Below are positions 28,510-39,690 of a stretch of DNA of 64,000 bases, in pieces. Numbering within the stretch: position 1 is the first letter of the stretch; the number at the start of each line of letters is the position of its first letter. The DNA is taken from NCBI GenBank assembly GCA_033239125.1, contig BSWB01000005.1:20699447-20763446 (forward strand). Direction: 5' to 3'. The translations under genes and the position numbers were made by a program. The notes beneath the pieces are model-generated. The model saw nothing but the letters and a program-made list of their open reading frames with translations. It had not been told where the DNA came from and ran no database searches. The DNA is from Fagopyrum homotropicum. Its lineage: Eukaryota; Streptophyta; Magnoliopsida; Caryophyllales; Polygonaceae.

Positions 28510-30507
28510 TGTAACAACCGGTGTTATTTGGAGTATTTGAGAGCTCCAATAAATAAAGTTATAGTTGAGAGAAATGATCGGGACATCGGATATGTCCTAG
28601 ATGTGAAATAATATAAAAAGACGAAACGGCCAAAAGAGTCGCTACTTCGATTCTTAGCGGTTAAGAAATGTGGCTTAGGAATGCCCATTTTATGAGATAG
28701 TTATGGATTAATTATCTCGATATTATTCCGGATTTTATATTCCAATTTAATAAAGTTTGGAGACCGAAAATATAACCTCGTTTTAATTAAATCATTTGGA
28801 TAAACTTTATATATAATATAATATAATATAATATTATATATAATATATGAATTCATACTTAGTACGGTTGTGCATATGCTTATATATTGCAATTTGAATT
28901 GCAAACTACAGCCAAAGTCGGCTAGTGTATATATATATATATAATTATAGTATATTATATATATATATATATATATATACAAAAAATAAGTGAGAAGCTC
29001 ACCATTTCATCCTCCACTTCCAATATTGCAGAAGAAGAAAAGCGAGAGCGAAGAACCAAGGTACGCTCAACTTCGGTCACTCACAAACCTTTCACTTTCG
29101 ATCCATTTTCAAATCCGTTTGTACCAACGAGTCCCTTATCTTGTTCTCTTCAACGTGGTACCAACTTATTTCCCGTTTGTTAGCTTTTTGGTAAAGCTTC
29201 CGTTTACCGCTATCGGAACGCCGACGGACCACCGTAAGTCATCAAATGTAAGGTTTCATACCGCGCTCTTACTCCCCGTATCGCTAGGAGTCTGGATCTT
29301 CTTCCGGTTCGTATATCGGGTTAGTAACGAATAAGTTATGAATTTATTCGTTTTCCGTATTGCGGGTTAGTATAAATTGACCTTGAGTTGGTTAAAATGG
29401 ATAATTGGAATTTCCACTTATGCTCGTTACATTATTCTGGTAATTATGGGATTTTATTTGGTGATGATATCATGAGTTGGATTTATGCCCTGATGTGGCT
29501 TTTAGGTTTAGCATGTTATTCGAGGTTATAGGATGTATATGATCCCTATGGATCCCTTTGGGTCTAGGTGTGACCCTTTGTTTGATAAGAGATGTGACAT
29601 CTCTTTATGCCTTGTCTATAGGCTGTGTTGTCCCTCCAGTGTTGAGGTGATCCAGTTGTGGTTGAGCTTTATACGAGGTTGAGGTAAGTCCGTAGGACTT
29701 ACTTAGCTACCATCCTTATATTGGGTGTTTGTATGAGTGGTGTGTGCTTTATATGTTTGCTATGATAGCATGTGATGTCGTATGTACCAACCTATGTTTT
29801 ATTGATTGCTCCACTGCGTGGCTGTGATAACCTTTCCCTTTCATCCCGCCGTGGAGTCTGGGAGGTTCTCTGATGTCAGGCCAGACCGGTTTACAGGAAG
29901 GGCGCAATCCACTCCCATAGGGTACACGGATTGTGTGACCGATACTAGTACGGCTGGCTAGCAGGCTCAGAGGCGAGGATGTATCGGTCCTCGTGTCACC
30001 TAGTTTCATATATACTATATCTATACGATTTGAGTGAATGACCATTATATTGAGATGAATAAATGGGTAAATGAGTGAAAGCATGCTGATATGTTTATCT
30101 TTCCCTATGTGTGATTGTGCTTATGCATTACTCTATATATGTGTATGGATAGCTAATGGTTATTACCATGTTGTAGATGCCCTACAGGATAGGCATACTG
30201 CTGGGTGATCTAGCAGGGTGGCCGGCCGAGGACGTCTCGTAAATAGGTTGTTGTGGGCTTTTGGGTTTGTTTATCTTTTCCCTCCTGTGTGAGGTTGATC
30301 TTTTGTTACCTCCTGCGTGAGGTGTGATGTTTGTACTCGGCTATGTGGTCTTACCTTTTGGGAGGTACAGTTTTATGTATTTGTTTTCATATCTGTCAGT
30401 GCCATGTTGTATGGTCCAATGAACTTGTTGTCAGGCTAGGGTCAGGATCCATTGTGAGATCCTAGCCCTATGTGACATCCCGAGTTCCGCGGATTCGGGG
30501 TGTTACA
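28510..30507 (+). mobile_element. Element B 5' LTR
   Basis: 1,998 bp, nearly identical to 34321-36316. It contains TA-rich microsatellites (about 28800-28980). The dyad TAAGTCC-GTA-GGACTTA at 29685-29701 is also found in the C and E LTRs. Open frames inside (for example 28990-29334) are identical in both LTRs only because the LTRs are, and no known domain is visible. Confidence 0.96.
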
Positions 30508-30511
30508 GAGT

Positions 30512-30530
30512 TGGTATCAGAGCCCAGGTT
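30512..30530 (+). other. Primer-binding site of element B (initiator Met tRNA)
   Basis: TGGTATCAGAGCCCAGGTT begins four bases after the LTR. The first 13 bases match the complement of the initiator tRNA-Met 3' end, which is standard for chromoviruses of the Tekay/Del group. One extra C interrupts the match. Confidence 0.9.
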
Positions 30531-30774
30531 GACAACAATGGCACTTGCTACCTGCAATGAGGTCTGATAGGTAAATTAAACAAAACCCGACGGGGGTCTG
30601 ACTTTTTCAAAAGGTTTTGGTTTTAAATATGGTTTTGGGTTAGATGTACGAGAAGTCGCCACTCTTGCTATGGATCTCTACAGTATAGATATGATATATA
30701 TATATGTATGATGGATTATGTATGTGTTGTGTTGAGTATATATATCTATACCTATGGCCTATATAGAGCCTTAT

Positions 30775-31000
30775 AAGTTAGGTGTGCCGTACGGGCAGCT
30801 AGGTTGATTGCACAGGGATGTGATGCCTTCTGGTGCTACACCATGAAGGATGGAGAGAGTCCAGCTCTGGAGGATATTCCAGTAGTCTGCGAGTTTAGAG
30901 ATGTGTTTGCTGAGCCGTCGAGTTTGCCGCCTCAGCGGAGTGTGGACTTCAGCATAGAGTTAGAGTCTGGCACACGACCCATCTCGAAGGACCTGTCGAG
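30775..31000 (+). pseudogene. Element B protease-RT linker remnant
   Basis: Encodes the conserved stretch that joins protease to RT (RLIAQGCDAFWCYTMKD, VCEFRDVFAEP, LPPQRSVDFSIELESGTRPI). A deletion of roughly 20 bases after PISK (near 30990) puts RT into another frame. The protease active site and all of gag are gone. The leader 30531-30774 has no coding potential that I recognise. Confidence 0.85.
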
Positions 31001-31525
31001 ATGTTGGAGCTGAAGAAGCAACTCGAGGAGTTGGCTGAGAAGGGCTTCATACGCCCTAGTGTTTCACCATGGGGTGCACCTGTCCTCTTCGTGCGGAAAA
31101 AGGACGGATCTCTGAGGTTATGCATAGATTACAGAGAGTTGAACAAGGTGACCGTCAAGAACAGGTATCCATTGCCTCGTATTGACGATCTACTTGATCA
31201 GCTTCTGGGAGCTACAGTTTTCTCCCGGATTGATTTGCACTCAGGATATCACCAGTTGAGGGTGAGAGAGCAGGATGTACACAGGATGGCATTTCGTACC
31301 CGTTATGGACACTACGAGTTTGTAGTGATGCCATTTGGGCTGATAAATGCCCCAACAGTCTTTATGGAGTTGATGATCAGTATATTCATCGACTTCCTTG
31401 ATCAGTTTGTGGTGGTCTTTATTGATGATATTTTAGTGTACTCTCGTAGTAGAGAGGAGCATACCGGTCATTTGAGGACGGTTTTGCAGATTTTGAGGGA
31501 TAGAGAGCTGTATGCCAAGCTCTAA
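31001..31525 (+). pseudogene. Element B reverse transcriptase
   Basis: RNA-dependent DNA polymerase fingers and palm of a Tekay-like element: LCIDYRELNKVTVKNRYPL, VFSRIDLHSGYHQLRV, FVVMPFGLINAPTVFMEL and the catalytic FIDDILVYS (Asp codons 31424-31429). The frame ends at 31525 because two bases are missing in the AKLSKCEFW segment, where it passes into the next frame. RT is chemically plausible but separated from RNase H by the shift. Confidence 0.93.
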
Positions 31526-33725
31526 GTGTGAGTTTTGGATGTCTGAGGTTGCTTTCCTTGGACACATCGTCTCCGTAGATGGGGTTATGGTTGACCCGGC
31601 GAAGATCGAGTCTGTTGCTGCATGGACGACACCGACGAACGTCAAGGAAGTGTGTAGCTTCCTTGGCCTAGCCGGTTACTATAGACGCTTTGTGGAGGGT
31701 TTTTCTGTGATTGCCCGTCCACTGACGAGTCTTCTGAGGAAGACTACCAGGTTTGCGTGGACCCACCAGTGTGCTCAGAGCTTTGAGGAGTTGAAGAGGC
31801 ATTTGACTTCTGCTCCTGTCCTGGCACAACCAGAGGGATATGATGATTTTGTGGTCTACAGTGATGCATCTAAGCTAGGCTTGGGATGTGTGTTGATGCA
31901 GAGAGGTAGAGTGATTGCATATGCGTCTCGACAGTTGAAGACGTATGAGGAGAACTACCCGACTCATGATTTGGAGTTAGCAGCGGTAGTGCATGCTTTG
32001 AAGATCTGGAGACATTACTTGTATGGTGCTACATGCCAGATCTTCACAGACCATAAGAGTCTGAAGTATATTTTCACGCAGCGGGAGTTGAACAACCGCC
32101 AGCGTCGATGGCTTGAGTTGATCAAGGACTTTGACCTTGAGATTTTGTATCATCCTGGAAAGGCGAACGTGGTTGCTGACGCCTTGAGCAGGAAGACGCC
32201 TCGAGAGAAGGCGATTGCGAGATTGACTGTACAGCCTCAACTTCAGAGGGATCTAGCTTGGCTTGAGATGGACATCCAGTTTCCTGATGAGGATGCCCAG
32301 TTGTATGCCTTAGAGGTTTTACCTGGTCTGTTGGATGAGATCCAACAGAAGCAGGGGACCTGCCCGACCTTGATGAGGATTAGAGAGAGGATGTCTCGTG
32401 GAGAGGCACCACAGTTTTCCATTGGAGCTGATGGAGTGATGAGGCGACATGATCGCATTTGTGTTCCTGCTGATGCAGAATTGAGACAGAGGATCTTACA
32501 GGAGGCTCACAGTACACCTTACTCTGTACATCCAGGTACGAGTAAGATGTACCATGATGTGAGACGTTCATATTGGTGGGGAGGGCTGAAGCCCGATGTA
32601 GCCAGATTTGTGGCTCAGTGTGCGACCTGTCAGCAGGTCAAGATAGAGCATTGCAGACTTGGAGGTGAGCTCCATCCACTGCTAGTACCGCAGTGGAAGT
32701 GGGAGGACGTCTCCATGGATTTTGTGACTGGTTTGAGACCCAGTAGGAGTTTTGATGCCATTTGGGTTGTTGTTGATAGACTGACGGAGACGGCACGTTT
32801 CATTCCTATTAGAGAGACGTGGCCTGTGAGTAGATTAGCTGAGGAGTACACTAGACAGATAGTGAGACTTCATGGTGTACCGAGGACAATCGTCTCTGAT
32901 CGAGATGGGCGATTCACCTCGAGGTTCTGGCAGCAGATTCAGACTGCTTTGGGAACGAGTATGCACTTCACGACTGCGTTTCACCCCCAGACTGATGGAC
33001 AATCAGAGAGGACTATCCAGACTTTGGAGGATATGCTGCGAGCTTGTGTGTTGGATTGGGGACAGGGATGGTCTGACTACCTCCCGCTTGTTGAGTTCTC
33101 ATACAACAACAGCTGGCATGCATCTATTGGGATGGCTCCCTATGAGGCACTGTATGGACGTAGATGTCGTACACCTTTATGCTGGGATGAGCCTAGCAGT
33201 GTCAGCGGGATAGCGCCAGAGCAGATTCATGATGACATGGCTCGGGTAGCACTGATTAGAGAGAGGATGCTGGCGGCACAGAGTCGCCAAAACTCATATG
33301 CAGACAAGAGGCGTCGGCCTCTAGAGTTTAGAGTAGGAGTTCATGTCTGGTTGAGAGTATCCCCGACGCGTGGCGTCAGACGTTTTGGCATAAAGGGGAA
33401 GTTGAGCCCCCGATATGTCGGTCCTTTTGAGATTCTGGACAGAGTTGGGAGAGCAGTCTACAGATTAGCATTGCCTCCGAGATTAGAGGGTGTTCACCCT
33501 GTGTTCCATGTGTCCCAGCTGAGAGAGTACATACCAGATCCGCGGCACATTGTGAGTTATGATGATTTGGTGGTGGAGCCAGACCACACCTTTGCTGAGC
33601 ATCCTATTGCAGTCTTAGAGCGAGGTGTGAGACGCCTGCGTTCTAAGGACATTCCTATGATGAGGATACAGTGGTCTAGACGTGGACCTGAGGAGGCTAC
33701 ATGGGAGACTGAGGATAGTATCTAG
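31512..33725 (+). pseudogene. Element B RT thumb, RNase H, integrase and chromodomain
   Basis: About 737 open codons. The RT thumb comes first (FLGHIVSVDGVMVDPAKIE). RNase H follows (VVYSDASKLGLGCVLMQRG; FTDHKSLKYI), then an integrase zinc finger (HPGTSKMYHDVRR...CATCQQ). The integrase core has its three acids (MDFVTG, codon 32718-32720; SDRDGRF, 32898-32900; GQSERT, 33006-33008). The GPF module (KLSPRYVGPFEIL) is next. A C-terminal chromodomain-like segment closes the protein (VLERGVRRLRSKDIPMMRI, WSRRGPEEATWE). Chromodomains of this group are thought to guide integration to heterochromatin. The frame is intact from the upstream frameshift to the stop at 33725. Confidence 0.94.
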
Positions 33726-33912
33726 AGAAACTATCCAGAGTTTTATGCTGAGATAGATGCATCTAGGGTCGACGAGTAGATCTTAGTGCTATCTTGGTGA
33801 GTATGTGATTATGTGCTTATATGCTTACATGCCTTGATATGTTTATTCCATGCTAGCTGTGATATGCTTTATGATCTTGTTAGACCTTGTTGTGCTAGTA
33901 TGATGTATGTTT

Positions 33913-34231
33913 AGCTGGATATGGTTCTTTCCTCCATGCTATTTGAGTGTGATTAGGATTCAGCTGGAGATGGTTCTTTCCTCCATGCTACTTTGATGGA
34001 CATAGTTAAGTGGAGATGTGATTCCACCATACGATGTATATATTTATGGTTGGCTAGAGATGTGCTTCCTCTATGCCCTATGATGTGGTATAGCGAGAGA
34101 TGTGATTCCTCTCTGCCTTGGGTAGCGTTATGGCCCTGCTTTCTAGAGTGGATGATTCCTCCATGTTGATGTTTGAGGTTATAGATTTGTTATAGGTTTT
34201 AACCTTTTTGAGCGGAGATGTGATACCTCCG
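33913..34231 (+). repeat. Seven-unit hairpin array in the 3' UTR of element B
   Basis: Units share a loop of the type GATGTGATTCC or GATGGTTCTTTC, with different but complementary arms: AGCTGGA/TCCATGCT (33913-33940), AGCTGGAG/CTCCATGCT (33962-33989), GTGGA/TCCAC (34010-34027), TAGAG/CTCTA (34055-34073), AGAGA/TCTCT (34096-34114), TGGA/TCCA (34149-34163) and CGGAG/CTCCG (34213-34231). The paired changes between units suggest that the stem matters at the RNA or DNA level. The array lies between the pol stop and the polypurine tract. Confidence 0.75.
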
Positions 34232-34283
34232 ATAGATAGAGTTACACCTTGGCATATGGGCCTGAGAGGTTTTGGGTTTGTTC

Positions 34284-34320
34284 AAGTTTCGGGACGAAAC
34301 TTGTTTTTAGGGCGATATGA
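34284..34320 (+). promoter_or_regulatory. Pre-LTR hairpin and polypurine tract of element B
   Basis: AAGTTTCG (34284-34291), GGA, CGAAACTT (34295-34302) is a perfect 8-bp stem. TTTTTAGGGCGAT follows directly before the LTR at 34321. The same hairpin precedes the 3' LTRs of C (3610-3628) and E (43078-43096). Confidence 0.8.
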
Positions 34321-36316
34321 TGTAACAACCGGTGTTATTTGGAGTATTTGAGAGCTCCAATAAATAAAGTTGTAGTTGAGAGAAATGATCGGGACATCGG
34401 ATATGTCCTAGATGTGAAATAATATAAAAAGACGAAACGGCCAAAAGAGTCGCTACTTCGATTCTTAGCGGTTAAGAAATGTGGCTTAGGAATGCCCATT
34501 TTACGAGATAGTTATGGATTAATTATCTCGATATTATTCCGGATTTTATATTCCAATTTAATAAAGTTTGGAGACCGAAAATATAACCTCGTTTTAATTA
34601 AATCATTTGGATAAACTTTATATATAATATAATATAATATAATATTATATATAATATATGAATTCATACTTAGTACGGTTGTGCATATGCTTATATATTG
34701 CAATTTGAATTGCAAACTACAGCCAAAGTCGGCTAGTGTATATATATATATATATAATTATATTATATTATATATATATATATATATACAAAAAATAAGT
34801 GAGAAGCTCACCATTTCATCCTCCACTTCCAATATTGCAGAAGAAGAAAAGCGAGAGCGAAGAACCAAGGTACGCTCAACTTCGGTCACTCACAAACCTT
34901 TCACTTTCGATCCATTTTCAAATCCGTTTGTACCAACGAGTCCCTTATCTTGTTCTCTTCAACGTGGTACCAACTTATTTCCCGTTTGTTAGCTTTTTGG
35001 TAAAGCTTCCGTTTACCGCTATCGGAACGCCGACGGACCACCGTAAGTCATCAAATGTAAGGTTTCATACCGCGCTCTTACTCCCCGTATCGCTAGGAGT
35101 CTGGATCTTCTTCCGGTTCGTATATCGGGTTAGTAACGAATAAGTTATGAATTTATTCGTTTTCCGTATTGCGGGTTAGTATAAATTGACCTTGAGTTGG
35201 TTAAAATGGATAATTGGAATTTCCACTTATGCTCGTTACATTATTCTGGTAATTATGGGATTTTATTTGGTGATGATATCATGAGTTGGATTTATGCCCT
35301 GATGTGGCTTTTAGGTTTAGCATGTTATTCGAGGTTATAGGATGTATATGATCCCTATGGATCCCTTTGGGTCTAGGTGTGACCCTTTGTTTGATAAGAG
35401 ATGTGACATCTCTTTATGCCTTGTCTATAGGCTGTGTTGTCCCTCCAGTGTTGAGGTGATCCAGTTGTGGTTGAGCTTTATACGAGGTTGAGGTAAGTCC
35501 GTAGGACTTACTTAGCTACCATCCTTATATTGGGTGTTTGTATGAGTGGTGTGTGCTTTATATGTTTGCTATGATAGCATGTGATGTCGTATGTACCGAC
35601 CTATGTTTTATTGATTGCCCCACTGCGTGGCTGTGATAACCTTTCCCTTTCATCCCGCCGTGGAGTCTGGGAGGTTCTTTGATGTCAGGCCAGACCGGTT
35701 TACAGGAAGGGCGCAATCCACTCCCATAGGGTACACGGATTGTGTGACCGATACTAGTACGGCTGGCTAGCAGGCTCAGAGGCGAGGATGTATCGGTCCT
35801 CGTGTCACCTAGTTTCATATATACTATATCTATACGATTTGAGTGAATGACCATTATATTGAGATGAATAAATGGGTAAATGAGTGAAAGCATGCTGATA
35901 TGTTTATCTTTCCCTATGTGTGATTGTGCTTATGCATTACTCTATATATGTGTATGGATAGCTAATGGTTATTACCATGTTGTAGATGCCCTACAGGATA
36001 GGCATACTGCTGGGTGATCTAGCAGGGTGGCCGGCCGAGGACGTCTCGTACATAGGTTGTTGTGGGCTTTTGGGTTTGTTTATCTTTTCCCTCCTGTGTG
36101 AGGTTGATCTTTTGTTACCTCCTGCGTGAGGTGTGATGTTTGTACTCGGCTATGTGGTCTTACCTTTTGGGAGGTACAGTTTTATGTATTTGTTTTCATA
36201 TCTGTCAGTGCCATGTTGTAAGGTCCAGTGAACTTGTTGTCAGGCTAGGGTCAGGATCCATTGTGAGATCCTAGCCCTATGTGACATCCCGAGTTCCGCG
36301 GATTCGGGGTGTTACA
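34321..36316 (+). mobile_element. Element B 3' LTR
   Basis: 1,996 bp, starting TGTAACAACCGG and ending GGTGTTACA, followed by the target duplication TCAAG (36317-36321). It differs from the 5' LTR by a handful of transitions and by the length of the TA repeat near 34740-34790. Confidence 0.96.
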
Positions 36317-36923
36317 TCAAGAACTACCCGTAATTTTGTGTTAGTTTACGAACTTGCTTTTACTTTAATCCAAAGTTAAAGATTTGCTTTAACTTAGTCT
36401 TGGTTTGCCTTTTCTAGGTGGTAGTGAAGCCTCAACAACCTCTACCTCGATTCTGAGTGTCACAACCTTAATCGGTTAGGTTAGTCTTGATCCTTGGATT
36501 ACAAGTTTGGATATTTGACGTTAATTCTTACCTTTAGAACCTTTCTATACTGAAGCCTCAACAACCTTTATAGAGAGTGTCTTTTAGGTGGGTCATATAA
36601 GGTTTTTGGAACTTCACCGTACGATTACCTTACATTCGCATACCTTTGCAACCCTCAACTCTATCCTTATATCTTTAGTATATCTTGAATCGATTGCCAC
36701 ACCTGGATATCTGAATCTTTAGAATTGTTGTTTTCCCAATATTTGAAAAGCTTCTTACATTTACTCGCTCGATAACCTATAATTGAATTTGTTCCCCCAA
36801 ATCCTTGTGTTCGATACTCTGGAATTCTTGCTTAACTATATCGATCCGTACACTGCGGGTTCGCTTGCTTGATTTCTAGTTTTATAATTAAAGCTTATTT
36901 GCACGCACGCTAAGTGGCGAACA
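36317..36923 (+). mobile_element. Element A 3' LTR, right part
   Basis: Continues A's LTR after B, matching 6276-6882 of the 5' LTR and ending GCGAACA. The next bases (TTTGCTAACGG) belong to the C LTR. Confidence 0.93.
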
Positions 36924-37150
36924 TTTGCTAACGGTTTTATACTGTGTTGTAGATATTCTACAGGATAGGAAGACTGCAGAGTGATCCAGTTGGGTGATCA
37001 GCCGAGGGCTTCCGCACATTAGGATGCATATGGGTTTGGGGGATGTTGTTGTACACATATGTTTGATGTTGCCGTTTTGTAGTCAGTTGCGGTTTTGTAT
37101 ATGATTTGATATATGATCATACAACTTTATGTATTTGGTTTTATATTTTA
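36924..37150 (+). mobile_element. Element C 3' LTR, right part (truncated)
   Basis: The phrases TGTTGTAGATATTCTACAGG and GTGATCCAGTTGGGTGATC correspond to the B LTR at about 30165-30230, allowing for divergence. Similarity fades near 37150 before a recognisable LTR end, so the terminus of C is lost. Confidence 0.65.
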
Positions 37151-37613
37151 AATACTGTTATTTTAAGAATTTGTTTGACTTTTAAAAATTCTTTTTATTA
37201 ATTTTTCCTTTTCTTATAATAAGGTTTAGTTTTATTAATTATAAACAAAAATCTCTTAATCTTGTTAATTAAAAAATAATTTATATTAGCTAACTAAAAT
37301 TTAGACTTGATCCATAACAAAATTTAGATAAACAACTAGCATAATGTAAAATTGATTAAATTCTTAATTAATTAATTTTTTATTGCTTAGAAATTAAAGA
37401 AAATGAGTAAAATTGAAATAAGTTCGATTAAACATAAGACAAAAACGCTTTTGTTTTAATTTTTTAATTAGTATATTATAAACTAATTGTTTAAAATTAT
37501 ACAAATATATAATTAAAATTTTATTTTTGATTTTAAAGTTTCTGTCCACCCTACTATAATTTCTACTCCGTCCCTGCATGCACAATAATTTTTTTTGTGG
37601 GCCGGATGAGCCA
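37151..37613. other. AT-rich sequence without recognisable features
   Basis: Long A/T runs, no coding signal on either strand and no match to the other repeats in the window. Confidence 0.6.
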
Positions 37614-38195
37614 TCTATATATACTACTAAAGCAGCACCCATTTTGTCCACGTGTCAACCTCTAAGGTTGTCCACATAAGCTTTTTTCCAATTTATTTAC
37701 AGATTTGCCATAACTTATTTACAGATTTGCCATTAATTATTTTATAAAAAAAATTTTTATTAGAATTTGTAAACAGTCATCATGCCACGTCAATTTTATT
37801 AAAATAAATAATTAAAAAAATATAAATCTACCTATTTACCAATCAAAATTAAATATATTGTAACTCGATTTGTTGAGAAAATCTAACGTAAATCTTCTAA
37901 CAAGATTTGAAACATTTGTTTAATTTAAAACTAAATCAAATTTTGCTCCTCTATCTAAATCTAAGTAAAAGTGATAATATATTAAGATATAAATATAATA
38001 CTCGAATAATAATCTTTGTAATAGAATTTTAATTATGTTCTTTTATTTATTTAAAAAAAGTTAATCTCATATGTTAGTCATATTAATTAATAAAAATAAT
38101 TTATATTATAAATTGATATCAAATATATGATACATGGAAGTGAAAATATAATATTTATTTAGACAATTCCGCACAAGGTGATGGCACTAAACTAG
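37614..38195 (+). mobile_element. Probable non-autonomous Helitron
   Basis: It begins TCTATATATACTACTAAAG after an A and ends CACTAAACTAG before a T, fitting the 5'-TC...CTRR-3' ends and A/T target preference of plant Helitrons. About 10-20 bases before the end, CCGCAC-AAG-GTGATGG can form the expected, here decayed, short GC-rich hairpin. The body (582 bp) has no coding capacity. No terminal inverted repeat is expected or seen. Confidence 0.6.
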
Positions 38196-39690
38196 TTTGT
38201 ATAAATTCTAAAAAGTAACTCGTAAAAAGTATATAATCATAACTCACATATCTCATATATTTGACCTGGCACAATATATCCCTGAGTTGAAGCGATATGT
38301 CTACGGTCTACCCCTCTACTAGAACTCCATGCAAATCAACTTGTTAATTACATCCATAAATTTGTAGTCCAAGATTGCTGCTTCCCTAGTCTTCGTCCTT
38401 TGGCTATTATGTAAATCCGTAATTCTAAGCAAACAATATTACTCTATATATTATCTCTTTTTATCCTATTTTATTATATTGATTAATTATATATATAGTG
38501 TATTAGTGTAGAGATCTAATATATATGTTTTAATTTTATTTATATAATAAAAAACGGTTAGGTTGACTTATTTTTTAGGAATTAGTCAAACTTAAAGCAT
38601 ATTAACATATTTTATATTTTATATTTTAAATGTATAGACCAGTTATCTTATTGATCCAAATGCTTATTATTCTTGGTAGTTATATGAATGATTAGTATGT
38701 TGAAATTTTTTTTAGTAGGGTTAGACATGAGACGGGATGATCGGAATTGAGGCAATCTCACGTCCGGGGCTATTATACATTGGACGAGATCAGGATGAGT
38801 CTTGTAGTATTTAGGTTGAATCTATCTGGGTTTTATTTCCTTTGGGATCGGAACGAGACCAATCAGGGATAGTATGAACATAAACAATCGACGAAGCGGA
38901 AACTGACAAATCGCTATAACCCTATTTGAAAAGTCGAGCGAAAACCGAGAATGGTGAGCATCATGAATTCGCTGGTGAGAGCACCATGAAAAGTATGAAA
39001 TTCCCGGATTTATAATTTATTTCTGATGGTATAATACTGTAATTTTTGAATGAAATTCCAACGGATTTGAAATGATACCGAGACAAGGTATAAATTTGCA
39101 GATATTGTGTCCAACTCTGACTTTTTTGGGTTGTTTTTGAACAAAAATCTTTGTGTTCATTCCCAAGACAAACCTATTATTGTTACATGATAGATTGTTA
39201 TGAATAATTAGCAATTACAAATGTCAAAAAAAAAAAAAAATTTCCCATTGTTTGGTTACAAAATATTTATTAGAAATGTTATCAATTTAATTATATTACT
39301 GCTACTTCTTAAGAAGTTAGTAACATAATTGACTATAAATTTTAATGTACGGTCCACTTATTTTTTTTTAAAAGTGTTTAGTTAGAGGCCACGGGAGGTC
39401 ACAAGGTGGTAACAGGCTGCCACCACTATGTCCAACCACGGCCACAGGGTGGTCACAGGCTACACCACGGTCTGAGCGCGGGTTGGCTACAGGTAGACCA
39501 CGGACGTGGGAGGCCATTTGAACGTCTCTTCCTCGGGTCTACAATTATGGATCTTCACTTGATTTTTAAAGTTGATTCGTGATTGAATTTATTTAATTTA
39601 ACTGAAATTTTCTCCTTTTATTTAGATTTGGTCAAACCAACTGATAATATACATTTGTTGAATAAATTGTTAGATTAGTACATAATCACT
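38196..39690. other. Unassigned AT-rich region with one GC-rich patch
   Basis: No gene or known element recognised. A 15-A run lies near 39226-39240. A GC-rich patch at about 39385-39510 contains repeated words (GGTCACAGGCT, CCACGGNC, GGTGGTNACAGGCT), reminiscent of the promoter-proximal dyad blocks in the LTRs of this window, but no LTR was identified around it. Confidence 0.5.

Larger units (their letters stand above)
28510..36316 (+). mobile_element. Element B: young, gag-less Tekay-like Ty3/Gypsy element
   Basis: 7,807 bp, bounded by TGTAACAACC...GGTGTTACA LTRs and a perfect 5-bp target duplication. The internal region is only about 3.8 kb. After the Met-tRNA-type primer site there are about 260 bp of leader, then the end of the protease-RT linker, RT, RNase H, integrase and chromodomain. 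Gag and the protease core are missing. The two LTRs differ by only around ten substitutions plus microsatellite length by eye. The defective element therefore moved recently, presumably with proteins supplied by another copy. Confidence 0.96.
5173..36923 (+). mobile_element. Element A: Athila-like Ty3/Gypsy retrotransposon (interrupted by NUPT and element B)
   Basis: The order is LTR, tRNA-Asp-type primer-binding site, gag, protease, RT-RNase H, integrase, ORF3, 3' UTR, polypurine tract, LTR. It inserted into the 3' LTR of element C, whose sequence continues at 36924. The flanks share GCTA (5169-5172 and 36927-36930), which is probably a decayed target duplication. The canonical TG of the 5' LTR appears to be missing (it begins TTAGCATG). 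Removing the NUPT (about 11.06 kb) and B (7.8 kb plus one TCAAG copy) leaves about 12.9 kb, close to the 13.3 kb of its sister copy F. The coding frames carry numerous stops and frameshifts. Confidence 0.92.

Noticed and set aside
28990..29334. A 114-codon open frame repeated identically at 34799-35143
   Set aside because: The identity follows from the two LTRs of B being nearly identical. It has no recognisable domain and does not appear in the C or E LTRs.
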